Assembly (NCBI RefSeq): GCF_006352475.1
Contig: NZ_VCMZ01000001.1
Span: 1,674,001-1,738,000, forward strand
Source of the DNA: Acinetobacter pullicarnis
GTDB lineage: Bacteria; Pseudomonadota; Gammaproteobacteria; Pseudomonadales; Moraxellaceae
Direction: 5' to 3'
Length of the DNA: 64,000 nucleotides
Shown piece after piece: positions 56,687 through 64,000 of the stretch (position 1 is its first letter; each line of letters starts with the position of its first letter). The position numbers were made by a program, and so were the translations under genes. The notes under the pieces are model-generated. The model ran no database searches. It saw only the letters and a program-made list of their open reading frames with translations, and was not told the origin of the DNA.

Positions 56687-57256
56687 ATGACACATCTCAA
56701 TGAGTTATATCTTATCTTAAACAAATATCTAAAATGGAACAAGTCACATTTAAAGTGCTTTGCGCTCATCATGCTTGTGATTATTTTAAAGCAAACATGT
56801 AATCTTTCTTCTGCATCTAAAGCCTTGCCCATCAAGTGCTTACCACAATCATTTTATCGACGTATGCAGCGCTTCTTTGCAGGTCAGTATTTTGATTATC
56901 GTCAAATTTCTCAGTTGATTTTCAATATGTTTTCATTCGACCAAGTGCAACTGACTTTAGATAGAACCAATTGGAAATGGGGAAAACGAAATATTAATAT
57001 CCTGATGCTCGCAATCGTTTATCGTGGAATAGCGATACCTATCCTTTGGACATTGCTTAATAAACGTGGAAATTCAGATACGAAAGAGCGTATTGCTTTG
57101 ATTCAACGCTTTATAGCCATTTTTGGTAAAGACCGTATTGTGAATGTGTTCGCAGACAGAGAGTTTATCGGTGAGCAGTGGTTTACATGGTTAATTGAAC
57201 AAGACATCAACTTCTGCATTCGTGTTAAAAAAACTTCATTGTCACCAATCATTTAG
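56687..57256 (+). CDS. ISAba1 transposase ORF1, 189 aa
   Basis: N-terminal part of the IS4-family transposase, including the first DDE Asp in LTLDRTNWKWG and the second in NVFADREFIG. The 189-aa length matches the described ORF1. It ends shortly after a run of seven A and a C (57227-57234), where a -1 shift enters the ORF2 frame. The full transposase is probably the frameshift product. Confidence 0.93.
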   Translation: MTHLNELYLILNKYLKWNKSHLKCFALIMLVIILKQTCNLSSASKALPIKCLPQSFYRRMQRFFAGQYFDYRQISQLIFNMFSFDQVQLTLDRTNWKWGKRNINILMLAIVYRGIAIPILWTLLNKRGNSDTKERIALIQRFIAIFGKDRIVNVFADREFIGEQWFTWLIEQDINFCIRVKKTSLSPII

Positions 57257-57330
57257 GAAAGAATCATAAAATTAGTGATTTATTTCGCCATCTTAAAGTT
57301 GGTCAAATTGAATGTCGTAAACGACGGATT

Positions 57331-57777
57331 TTGGTTGGTCGGGTGAAACTATATATAAGTGCACTACAGTTAGAAAATGGAGAGCTTTTACTCGTCGTTT
57401 CTCCTCAGTTTAATGCCAATGCTATTCAGGATTATGCATTACGCTGGGAAATTGAAACCTTATTCAGTTGTCTCAAAGGACGCGGGTTTAATCTTGAAAA
57501 TACGCGCTTGACAGACCCTAGACGAGTGAAAAAATTGATTGCGGTGTTAGCTATAAGCTTCTGTTGGTGTTACTTAACGGGTGAATGGCAACATGATCAA
57601 AAAAAAGTGATAAAAATAAAGAAGCATGGACGACTCTCAATGAGTTTATTTCGCTATGGTTTAGACTATGTTCAAATGGCGATTCAGCGTTTAATTGGTT
57701 TTGGGAAAAAAGAAGAGTTTAAGGAAATTTTGGCAATTTTAAGAAGGCAGAACCCTGATAGGATAAGGGTTCTGTGA
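57331..57777 (+). CDS. ISAba1 transposase ORF2
   Basis: C-terminal part with the catalytic Glu in YALRWEIETLFSCLKGRGFN (YREK-like motif). The frame is open upstream to the A-run at 57227, so it continues ORF1 after a -1 shift; the ATG at 57331 is just the first Met in that frame. No internal stops are seen, so the element may be active. Confidence 0.9.
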   Translation: MVGRVKLYISALQLENGELLLVVSPQFNANAIQDYALRWEIETLFSCLKGRGFNLENTRLTDPRRVKKLIAVLAISFCWCYLTGEWQHDQKKVIKIKKHGRLSMSLFRYGLDYVQMAIQRLIGFGKKEEFKEILAILRRQNPDRIRVL

Positions 57778-57844
57778 AATTTGTCGTGTACAGAGAAAAT
57801 GAATACAAAATACTTAGTTAAAATAACAGCACTGGTTTTTTATT

Positions 57845-59824
57845 TTATTCAATTTCAAGAGGAAAATTAAAAGCTGGTATATGGCGAATATTGCTTTTAG
57901 TTAGACTCATTAAGAAACCAAAAAGTAGTGATACCATCAATATCGTAATGATTAATGAAAAAATTCTAAAAATAGCTAAGATTTCTTGATGCTTTAAGCA
58001 CACCAAGAGAAGTGAAACAATAGTTAAAATCAAAATAACTAAGCTATATTTGAATTCAACGGCTAAGCCCACGTTTAGTACTGTAATAAATAAAATAGCA
58101 GAACTTGCAATAATGACCAAGATTGCCCTTAAATTAAGCCAGTCGCGTCGATAATAATTTGAAATAAGATCTTTACCCTCAAATTTAAACAAGCTAAAAA
58201 GTGGGTTAAACTTATGTGGTGCGATCAGAATACTAATTGGAACGAGGGCATAAAATAAAAGCCAAGGTGCGATAGATGGCGCAAGTTTCGCGTAAATTGC
58301 AATAATACCAACTGAACATAAAACCACTGCGGTCAGTGTACAAAAGCGCTCAATTCTATTCTCTGTGATGGTGAAAATTAAGAAAAAATCATGCTGGCTT
58401 CTCAGTTGTAATATAACCCATAGAAAGCAGGTTAATAATACCCAAATAAAGGTGATGCTTTGATGTAAAGTTGCCGCAATAAAATTAACCAATATGCAGA
58501 GTATAATTGCGGAAGCGAACCAAAAATAAATGGCAATTTCTTGTTGTTTCTCTGAAGAAAAACGATGAAGCACCTGGATTGCAAGCGGCATTTGTAGGGC
58601 AAAAAAATAGAAAAACCCAAGACTGAAGGCGAGTATGGTGGCAGTCACTACATTGTCGATATTATTTGCAGAAAAATAAAAAATGCAAAGGGATAAGATA
58701 ATTGGAATCCAGAGCAGTAGCTTGATATTTAAGACCGTTTTTAATTTCCACCAGTTTTGCTGATGTTTGAGCGCGTTAATATCCAGTAGTTCATAGAGGT
58801 TATCTAAATGAGTGACCAAACCCAAGTCGTTTAAATGGCGTTTAAATCTCAAAATCTCAATGCATTTTAACGGCTGGTTAAGCTTGAGTTTTTTGATACT
58901 TTCGTAATATTGAGATTGTGGGTCTTCAAGTGCCATAAGGGTTTGATAACGATTTAAGCATTTTAGAATTTTTTTTTCATAAAGATGTATTTTATCGGGA
59001 TCTGTACTAATCGGAAAGCTGTTTAACCAGAGTGTTGCAAACTGTTTAAACTGTTGCTTATGATCGTCACGATAACTCGCAGCAAAGGGGATTAAGAGTT
59101 TAAGTTTAATGAGTTGTTTTTCTTCGTCGCTGACAAAGTTTATATCAATGAGCAATTCTTTTAACAGTTGAAAAACCGAATCGCTTAACAGTTTCTTTTC
59201 TAGATAGACAGAAATATCTTGGCTACGTAAATAGAGCTCGGACTCTGTAAATTTGGATTTTTCAATATAATCGAATTCATATTGATTAATCTCTAAATCA
59301 TTAAATAAGTCTTGTGGTTTGATCTTGAGCCAAATTTCAAGTGTGCCTAATGCATGGGCGTTGAGTAATGCATTGATTTTTTCAATTTGAAGCGTACTCT
59401 GCTGCTTATCGAGTTGTTTAATTAAATCAGCGAATTTAGATAATCTATGCTGTAAATTAAACTGGGGGTTTTGCATTTCGATGTGCTGTTTGAGCTGTTG
59501 GAAGTCGTTTTCAACTTCAAGTGCAATATCAACGTTGCTTGCTGTATAAGGTTGAGAATGCGGGATTTCAGTGAGTTGGCTTAAGTTATCTATATCACGA
59601 TGCGTCATCACCTGCCTGGGCAGGATATTTGCTGTATCCATTTGAATCGGATTTTGTGCCAAACATTCAGCCTCAAACTGAGCTCGTTGCAATGCTTCGC
59701 GCAAGGCAATGAATGCGTTGGGATCGGTTTCTGGATCCATTAATTTTAGCTGAACCGCATATGCTTTTTTAATGGCTCGTAAGTCAGAAGTTGGTTTAAT
59801 AGCTAAACGTTGCCAACAGTTCAT
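57845..59824 (-). CDS. DjlB/DjlC-like divergent J-domain membrane protein, 659 aa
   Basis: The N-terminus (CWQRLAIKPTSDLRAIKKAYAVQLK) is nearly the same as in the 55123-56268 protein, so the two are paralogues. The HPD loop is replaced by MDPETD. A ~300-residue soluble helical region is followed by about nine membrane segments in the C-terminal ~300 residues, an unusual addition for this family. It could be a membrane-anchored J-protein for HscC. It is separated from its paralogue by ISAba1. Confidence 0.78.
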   Translation of the reverse strand: MNCWQRLAIKPTSDLRAIKKAYAVQLKLMDPETDPNAFIALREALQRAQFEAECLAQNPIQMDTANILPRQVMTHRDIDNLSQLTEIPHSQPYTASNVDIALEVENDFQQLKQHIEMQNPQFNLQHRLSKFADLIKQLDKQQSTLQIEKINALLNAHALGTLEIWLKIKPQDLFNDLEINQYEFDYIEKSKFTESELYLRSQDISVYLEKKLLSDSVFQLLKELLIDINFVSDEEKQLIKLKLLIPFAASYRDDHKQQFKQFATLWLNSFPISTDPDKIHLYEKKILKCLNRYQTLMALEDPQSQYYESIKKLKLNQPLKCIEILRFKRHLNDLGLVTHLDNLYELLDINALKHQQNWWKLKTVLNIKLLLWIPIILSLCIFYFSANNIDNVVTATILAFSLGFFYFFALQMPLAIQVLHRFSSEKQQEIAIYFWFASAIILCILVNFIAATLHQSITFIWVLLTCFLWVILQLRSQHDFFLIFTITENRIERFCTLTAVVLCSVGIIAIYAKLAPSIAPWLLFYALVPISILIAPHKFNPLFSLFKFEGKDLISNYYRRDWLNLRAILVIIASSAILFITVLNVGLAVEFKYSLVILILTIVSLLLVCLKHQEILAIFRIFSLIITILMVSLLFGFLMSLTKSNIRHIPAFNFPLEIE

Positions 59825-59990
59825 TGCCTATACTCTAAAGGTCATAAAATAAAATCTAAGTCATGCTATAAAATGTATTCTGGATATATCTATGCGTTAA
59901 TATATGAAGTCTAAAGCATTTTATAGGATTAGCGTCAAAAATATTAACATTTTCAGCTCATTATATTTACCAATATAGCTTAATGATTAA

Positions 59991-60012
59991 AATGACAGAT
60001 TTAACTGTCATT
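59991..60012 (+). promoter_or_regulatory. Hairpin in the ExeM upstream region
   Basis: AATGACAG/CTGTCATT with a 6-nt loop, ~170 bp before the ExeM start and without a T-run. A wider repeat CTATAAAATG/CATTTTATAG lies at ~59866-59926. The remainder of the 59825-60182 spacer is AT-rich without a gene. Confidence 0.4.
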
Positions 60013-60182
60013 TCAAGATAATCACACTACCGTTTAAGTATTTACTCTTAAAGAAAATGAGGCTGCGTAATTACGCCTGTATACAGTTATTTTCATCTTC
60101 GTTGTTTTGTTATAAAAGCTTCATAAGCTTGTCATTTTTAAGACCTATTCTTGGATATACTCCTCACAATACCTCCAAATAT

Positions 60183-62642
60183 ATGAAAAATTTAAAACCA
60201 CATACGCTCGCTTTAAGTTTATTGTTACTCGGGGTTTCTGCACCGAGTTATGCTCAATTGATGTTTAGCCAATATATTGATGGGAATTCTAATCGCAAAG
60301 GTTTAGAAGTTTTTAATCCAGATGCAGCCACTGTTCGTTTGGAAGATTATGAAATCCAGTTGTTTAGTAATGGTTCGCAAACAAAAACCATGACGGTTGC
60401 ATTAACGGGATCACTTGCGACTCAGCAAAAACATTTGGTAGGTCGGAGCGAACTACAAACGTTGCTTGGCAATAAGGTGAAGCAAGTTGCGGCATTAAAT
60501 TTTAATGGCGATGATGCGATCGTTTTACTCTACAAAGGTACGCCAGTTGATCGCTTTGGGCGTGTTGGTGAGTTTTTTGAGAAAACCGGATGGGGAAAAG
60601 GGCCAACCAGTTTTAATCAAAGTTTTAGTCGGACTAAAAAAACCAATCCAGTCACTTCAATTGATCAAGCAGCGGTATTTGATTTAGAAAGCGAGTGGGG
60701 GATCTGGGACGATCGTAATAATTTTGATAAATATTTAGGCTCAGATAATACGCCACCGGTTACTGAAAATATCAGTTGTAGCTCAAGCGATACCCCAATT
60801 GCGGATTTGCACAAAGCCAAATTAGATGCGCGTTATATTGTGCGTGGGGTGGTTACCGCAGATTATCGCTATGCCAATGGGATGTCAGGTTTATATATAC
60901 AGACCCAGGACAGTAAGGCCAAGCCAAATCTCAGCAATGCTATTTTTGTTTATATCCCTGCCAGCAGTAAGGTCAAAGGCGGACAGGTTGGGCAAGAAGT
61001 GGTGTTGAGTGGGCGTTTAACCAATTTTCAAAACCAGCTACAAATGGATCAGCTCAATCAAGATATCTTGAGCTGTAATCAACAAGCAGCACATTTGGTA
61101 ACGCCTTTAGAGGTTAAATTGCCATTTAGCAGTTTGACTGACGCCACAGGCAATGTGCCCAAACGCTATCAAGGCATGTTGGTTAAAATTCCACAGACTT
61201 TAACGGTTAGTGAAAACTACGATTACAGTCGTTATGGTCAATTGGCTTTAAGCCTTGGACGTTTATATATTCCAACCAATTTACATCCTGCTAATTCTGC
61301 CGAAGCCAAAGCTTTGGCGCAGCAAAATCTACTGTCTAAAATTATTTTAGATGATGGTTATAATGCACAGAATTTAACCCCTTGGTTGCCACAAAATTTT
61401 AGTGCCCAAAATACAGTAAGATCGGGTAATCAATTAAAAAATGTGGAAGGGATTTTAGAATATCGCTTCAATGCTTGGCGCATTCAACCAATAGCGGGTA
61501 AGCCTAAACCTGAGCTAGTCACTAGCGTTAATCCTCGTAGCAGTATTCAAGCCAAAACAGCCAGCCAGATTCGTGTGGCGGCATTTAATGTGTTGAATTA
61601 TGACAACGCACGCGGTGCTGAGGGTAAAGACTTTAAAACTGAACGGGGTGCTTCCAGTTATCAAGAGTTCAAAAAACAACATGCGAAAATCGTCAGCGCA
61701 TTAAAAGCCATTGATGCTGATGTTTATGGTTTGATGGAAATTGGCAATAATGGCTATGATGAAAAAAGTGCGGTAGCCAGCTTAACCAAAGCCTTAGGTC
61801 CAGATTGGAAATATGTTACACCACCGAACATGGATAAACTCGGAACGGATGTGATTGCCGTTGCGATTATTTACAACAGTAAACGGGTTAAACCTGTCAA
61901 TGTAACGGCCGTTTTTGATGATTTGAGTGAAAAAAACCGCGTCACCATGGCGCAAAGTTTTCAACCAATCCAAGGTGGAAAAACCTTTACTGTGGTACCC
62001 AACCATCTTAAATCGAAAGGCAGTTGTGATAAGGCCACAGGTTTAGATCAAGATCAGAAAGATGGTCAAGGCTGTTGGAACCCAACTCGCGTCAAGCATG
62101 TTGATGCATTAATTCAATGGATGGCAAAAAATCCAACACAAGCGCAACAACCAAACTACTTATTAGTTGGTGATATGAATAGCTATGCCAAAGAAGATCC
62201 AATCTTGGCATTAGAAAAAGCTAAATTTAAAGTCTTGCTCAATGATGAAAAAGTTGGACAGGGTAAAACGGCCTATAGCTATGTATTTGGTGTCAACTCG
62301 AATGCTGATGGTTATGGCGGTGCAGGTAACTTAGACCACGCCATTGCAGATCATAATCTCTATCCTTGGGTAAAACGTAGTTTTACTTGGGCAATTAATG
62401 CAGATGAACCAACAGCCTTAGACTATAACGAAGAATATAAAACGCCTGAGCAAATCGAAGCGTTCTATCATGCCGATGCTTATCGTTCATCCGATCATGA
62501 TCCCGTTATTGTCGATTTAGACTTTAATCCGCCAACCATCTCAGATGAAAGCAAAGGTGGCGGTGGATCATTTGGCGTGTGGTCAATCTTTGGTTTGATG
62601 GGGCTTGCACTTAGCGCAGTATTGGGACGTCGTAGAAAGTAA
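60183..62642 (+). CDS. ExeM/NucH-family secreted endonuclease with GlyGly-CTERM tail
   Basis: 819 aa from the chosen start. It has a Sec signal peptide (TLALSLLLLGVSAPSYA) and a lamin-tail-like domain (LMFSQYIDGNSNRKGLEVFN...). A central OB-fold region follows (VVTADYR...GLYIQTQDS), then an endonuclease/exonuclease/phosphatase domain with AFNVLNYDNARG, YGLMEIGNNG, VVPNHLKSKGSC, LLVGDMNS and the final SSDHDPVIVDLDF. The C-terminus is GGGGSF, a hydrophobic helix and GRRRK, the GlyGly-CTERM signal cut by rhombosortase. The ORF from 60057 would add 42 residues ahead of the signal peptide and is unlikely. It likely degrades extracellular DNA. Confidence 0.92.
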   Translation: MKNLKPHTLALSLLLLGVSAPSYAQLMFSQYIDGNSNRKGLEVFNPDAATVRLEDYEIQLFSNGSQTKTMTVALTGSLATQQKHLVGRSELQTLLGNKVKQVAALNFNGDDAIVLLYKGTPVDRFGRVGEFFEKTGWGKGPTSFNQSFSRTKKTNPVTSIDQAAVFDLESEWGIWDDRNNFDKYLGSDNTPPVTENISCSSSDTPIADLHKAKLDARYIVRGVVTADYRYANGMSGLYIQTQDSKAKPNLSNAIFVYIPASSKVKGGQVGQEVVLSGRLTNFQNQLQMDQLNQDILSCNQQAAHLVTPLEVKLPFSSLTDATGNVPKRYQGMLVKIPQTLTVSENYDYSRYGQLALSLGRLYIPTNLHPANSAEAKALAQQNLLSKIILDDGYNAQNLTPWLPQNFSAQNTVRSGNQLKNVEGILEYRFNAWRIQPIAGKPKPELVTSVNPRSSIQAKTASQIRVAAFNVLNYDNARGAEGKDFKTERGASSYQEFKKQHAKIVSALKAIDADVYGLMEIGNNGYDEKSAVASLTKALGPDWKYVTPPNMDKLGTDVIAVAIIYNSKRVKPVNVTAVFDDLSEKNRVTMAQSFQPIQGGKTFTVVPNHLKSKGSCDKATGLDQDQKDGQGCWNPTRVKHVDALIQWMAKNPTQAQQPNYLLVGDMNSYAKEDPILALEKAKFKVLLNDEKVGQGKTAYSYVFGVNSNADGYGGAGNLDHAIADHNLYPWVKRSFTWAINADEPTALDYNEEYKTPEQIEAFYHADAYRSSDHDPVIVDLDFNPPTISDESKGGGGSFGVWSIFGLMGLALSAVLGRRRK

Positions 62643-62707
62643 CGGCCAAACCGAAATGAAAAAGCAAGAATGAAAAAAGAGTTATAAATTAAGAATAAAG
62701 CGTAAGG

Positions 62708-62734
62708 CAGAAGCCGCTTAATTGGCGGCTTCTG
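62708..62734. terminator. 10-bp hairpin over the adeS stop codon
   Basis: CAGAAGCCGC (62708-62717) / GCGGCTTCTG (62725-62734) with a 7-nt loop. It lacks a good T-run on either strand, so it may be a weak terminator or an mRNA-stabilising structure. Confidence 0.5.
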
Positions 62735-63800
62735 TTACACGTAAACGGATCTGAAAACAGCTTCCGCCTAAACTGCTTGATTTCGCATAGGTAATATAGC
62801 CTTGATGGGAATTGACAATCGCATCGACCACAGCCAATCCTAATCCAGAACCACCTTGTGCTTTACTTCGTGACTGTTCTACGCGATAAAAAGGATGAAA
62901 TAAATGCGCAATATGCTGTTCAGCAATACCTGGACCTTCATCCTCAAGTTGTAAAATCCAATCCTGATTGATTTTTTTGGTGGTGATTTTTAGTATTCCA
63001 GCATTGGCATAACGCGTGGCATTATCAAACAGAATACTTAAGACTTGTTCTAGGCGCTGAGTGTCGCAGTAGCATCGTTCATCCGTCAAATTGGCTTGAA
63101 TTTTTAAACCGGCCTGATCAAAACGACTTTGAAAATTATCAATGCTTTGAATAATGACTGAGTGTAAGGAACTAAAGCTGAAATTTAAATTCAACTGTCG
63201 ATTTTCAGCCAGACTTAAGGTTCTTAAATCTTCAATCAACAGTGAGAGTTGTTCAACTTGACGCAACAAATCTCTAAATAACTGTTCATCCGCTTCAAAA
63301 ACACCATCTAAAATACCATGCAAGCGACCTTGTAAAATGGTGACCGGAGTACGTAACTCATGCGCAATGGCAGCATTCCACATGGTGGTATTTTTAACTG
63401 AATTTTCAAGCTTTTCCGCCATGTCATTAAAATCTAGCACCAGACGTGATAGTTCAGACAGTTGGGATTTCGAATTAATTTCAGCACGTACCGATAAGTT
63501 CCCTTCGCTGATTTGTTTGGCGGATAGCGCTAGACTGCTAATCGGGTTGAGAAACTTTTTTGCCAGTTGAATACCAAGAATGACCGAGGTAATAAAACCA
63601 GAGGCACTAACAAAAAATATCCAAGTAAAATCCACGATATTAAAATAGTCATCGTCGAGTTGTTCTGGGCTAATGAAATTGAACTCAAGGGCTAGAGAGT
63701 AAATAAAATAAGCAGTGATAAAGGATAATAACGTGGTGATCAGACTGACTTTACCCATGGTTAAAATCAGCTGGCGGCTAATACTACTGCTGGTTTTCAT
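62718..63800 (-). CDS. adeS: AdeS-like sensor histidine kinase
   Basis: 360 aa. Two TM helices flank a short periplasmic loop, then HAMP (~residues 70-125), HisKA with the H-box NAAIAHELRTPVTILQGRLHG, and HATPase with LFDNATRYA, DEGPGI and GGSGLGLAVV. Sequence and length match A. baumannii AdeS closely from memory. AdeRS controls the AdeABC efflux pump; adeABC is not in the window but would be expected beyond adeR. It overlaps adeR by 4 bp (ATGA). Confidence 0.88.
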   Translation of the reverse strand: MKTSSSISRQLILTMGKVSLITTLLSFITAYFIYSLALEFNFISPEQLDDDYFNIVDFTWIFFVSASGFITSVILGIQLAKKFLNPISSLALSAKQISEGNLSVRAEINSKSQLSELSRLVLDFNDMAEKLENSVKNTTMWNAAIAHELRTPVTILQGRLHGILDGVFEADEQLFRDLLRQVEQLSLLIEDLRTLSLAENRQLNLNFSFSSLHSVIIQSIDNFQSRFDQAGLKIQANLTDERCYCDTQRLEQVLSILFDNATRYANAGILKITTKKINQDWILQLEDEGPGIAEQHIAHLFHPFYRVEQSRSKAQGGSGLGLAVVDAIVNSHQGYITYAKSSSLGGSCFQIRLRVTEAAN

Positions 63801-64000
63801 CTGGCTTGATCCAATCGGTAGCCGACACCACGGACATTGATTAGTAAGTTAAACAATTGCTGGTCTTCGAGTTTTTTTCTCAATTTGCTGACATGACTAT
63901 CGACCGTGCGTTCTAATGCATCCCGGTCAGGTAAGCATTGCAACATCAGTTCGCTGCGGCTAAACACCTTGAAGGGTTGTTGTATCATCAGCAACAAAAT
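63797..64000 (-). CDS. adeR: AdeR-like response regulator, C-terminal part (cut by window edge)
   Basis: The last ~67 residues of an OmpR/PhoB-type regulator: FKVFSRSELMLQCLPDRDALERTVDSHVSKLRKKLED and LLINVRGVGYRLDQ form the winged helix. The start and receiver domain lie beyond 64000. It overlaps adeS, as in the known adeRS operon. Confidence 0.88.
   Translation of the reverse strand: MLLLMIQQPFKVFSRSELMLQCLPDRDALERTVDSHVSKLRKKLEDQQLFNLLINVRGVGYRLDQAR

Larger units (their letters stand above)
56616..57795 (+). mobile_element. ISAba1, 1180 bp (IS4 family)
   Basis: The inverted ends CTCTGTACACGACAAA and TTTGTCGTGTACAGAG are those of ISAba1, and the length is 1180 bp. AAAATGAAT is duplicated on both sides (56607-56615, 57796-57804), a 9-bp target duplication as expected. 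It lies between two djl-like genes and breaks no recognised ORF. Confidence 0.97.

Overview
The window reads as a piece of an Acinetobacter chromosome, probably an environmental species of the guillouiae/bereziniae type. The evidence is a low overall GC content, a complete ISAba1, an iif-type indole-degradation cluster joined to antABC, a split pyrB-pyrC' pair, and an AdeRS-like two-component pair at the right edge. The genus is inferred from recalled protein families; no search was run.

Region 1 (1-11800) is the right-hand part of a genomic island. It holds small mobile-element-type hypothetical genes, a tyrosine integrase, an SF2 helicase and a large nuclease/NTPase gene. It ends at a 45-nt 3' fragment of a tRNA-Ile2(CAU)-like gene followed by the native tRNA terminator, so the intact tRNA should lie left of the window. 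The large gene is cut by a 1282-bp IS3-family element with a TAT target duplication. Removing the element restores one 975-residue frame: PD-(D/E)XK nuclease-like domain, P-loop NTPase, then two cold-shock-like OB folds. This cargo sits between two ~198-bp direct repeats that carry a conserved multi-hairpin structure.

Region 2 (12.3-25.3 kb) has a MexEF-OprN-type RND efflux operon on the + strand. On the - strand it has a putrescine/gamma-aminobutyraldehyde catabolic cluster: oxidase, permease, Cache protein, GntR regulator, SnoaL-like protein and PatD-type aldehyde dehydrogenase. A repeat-rich spacer follows (25.6-26.3 kb). It contains a 133-bp MITE-like element with 18-bp inverted ends and a 10-bp target duplication.

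Region 3 (26.6-39.4 kb) is an aromatic catabolic locus. iifR/iifABCD should turn indole into anthranilate, and antABC should turn anthranilate into catechol. An aromatic-acid MFS carrier and a second AraC/XylS regulator accompany them. The iifA and antA promoters both carry XylS-type paired half-sites (TGCA-N6-GGNTA) at the same distance from a plausible -10, which suggests co-regulation.

Region 4 (39.7-64 kb) is mostly core or semi-core. It contains a siderophore-type MFS gene with a possible remnant in front, rlmL, a LysE exporter, small unknown genes, pyrB-pyrC', a DUF2520 protein, trmB and an HscC-type Hsp70. Two divergent DjlB/DjlC-like J-domain membrane proteins follow, separated by ISAba1 whose outward promoter points at one of them. 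The region ends with an ExeM/NucH-type secreted nuclease bearing a GlyGly-CTERM tail, and adeS with the 3' end of adeR. No rRNA, intact tRNA or CRISPR array was seen.
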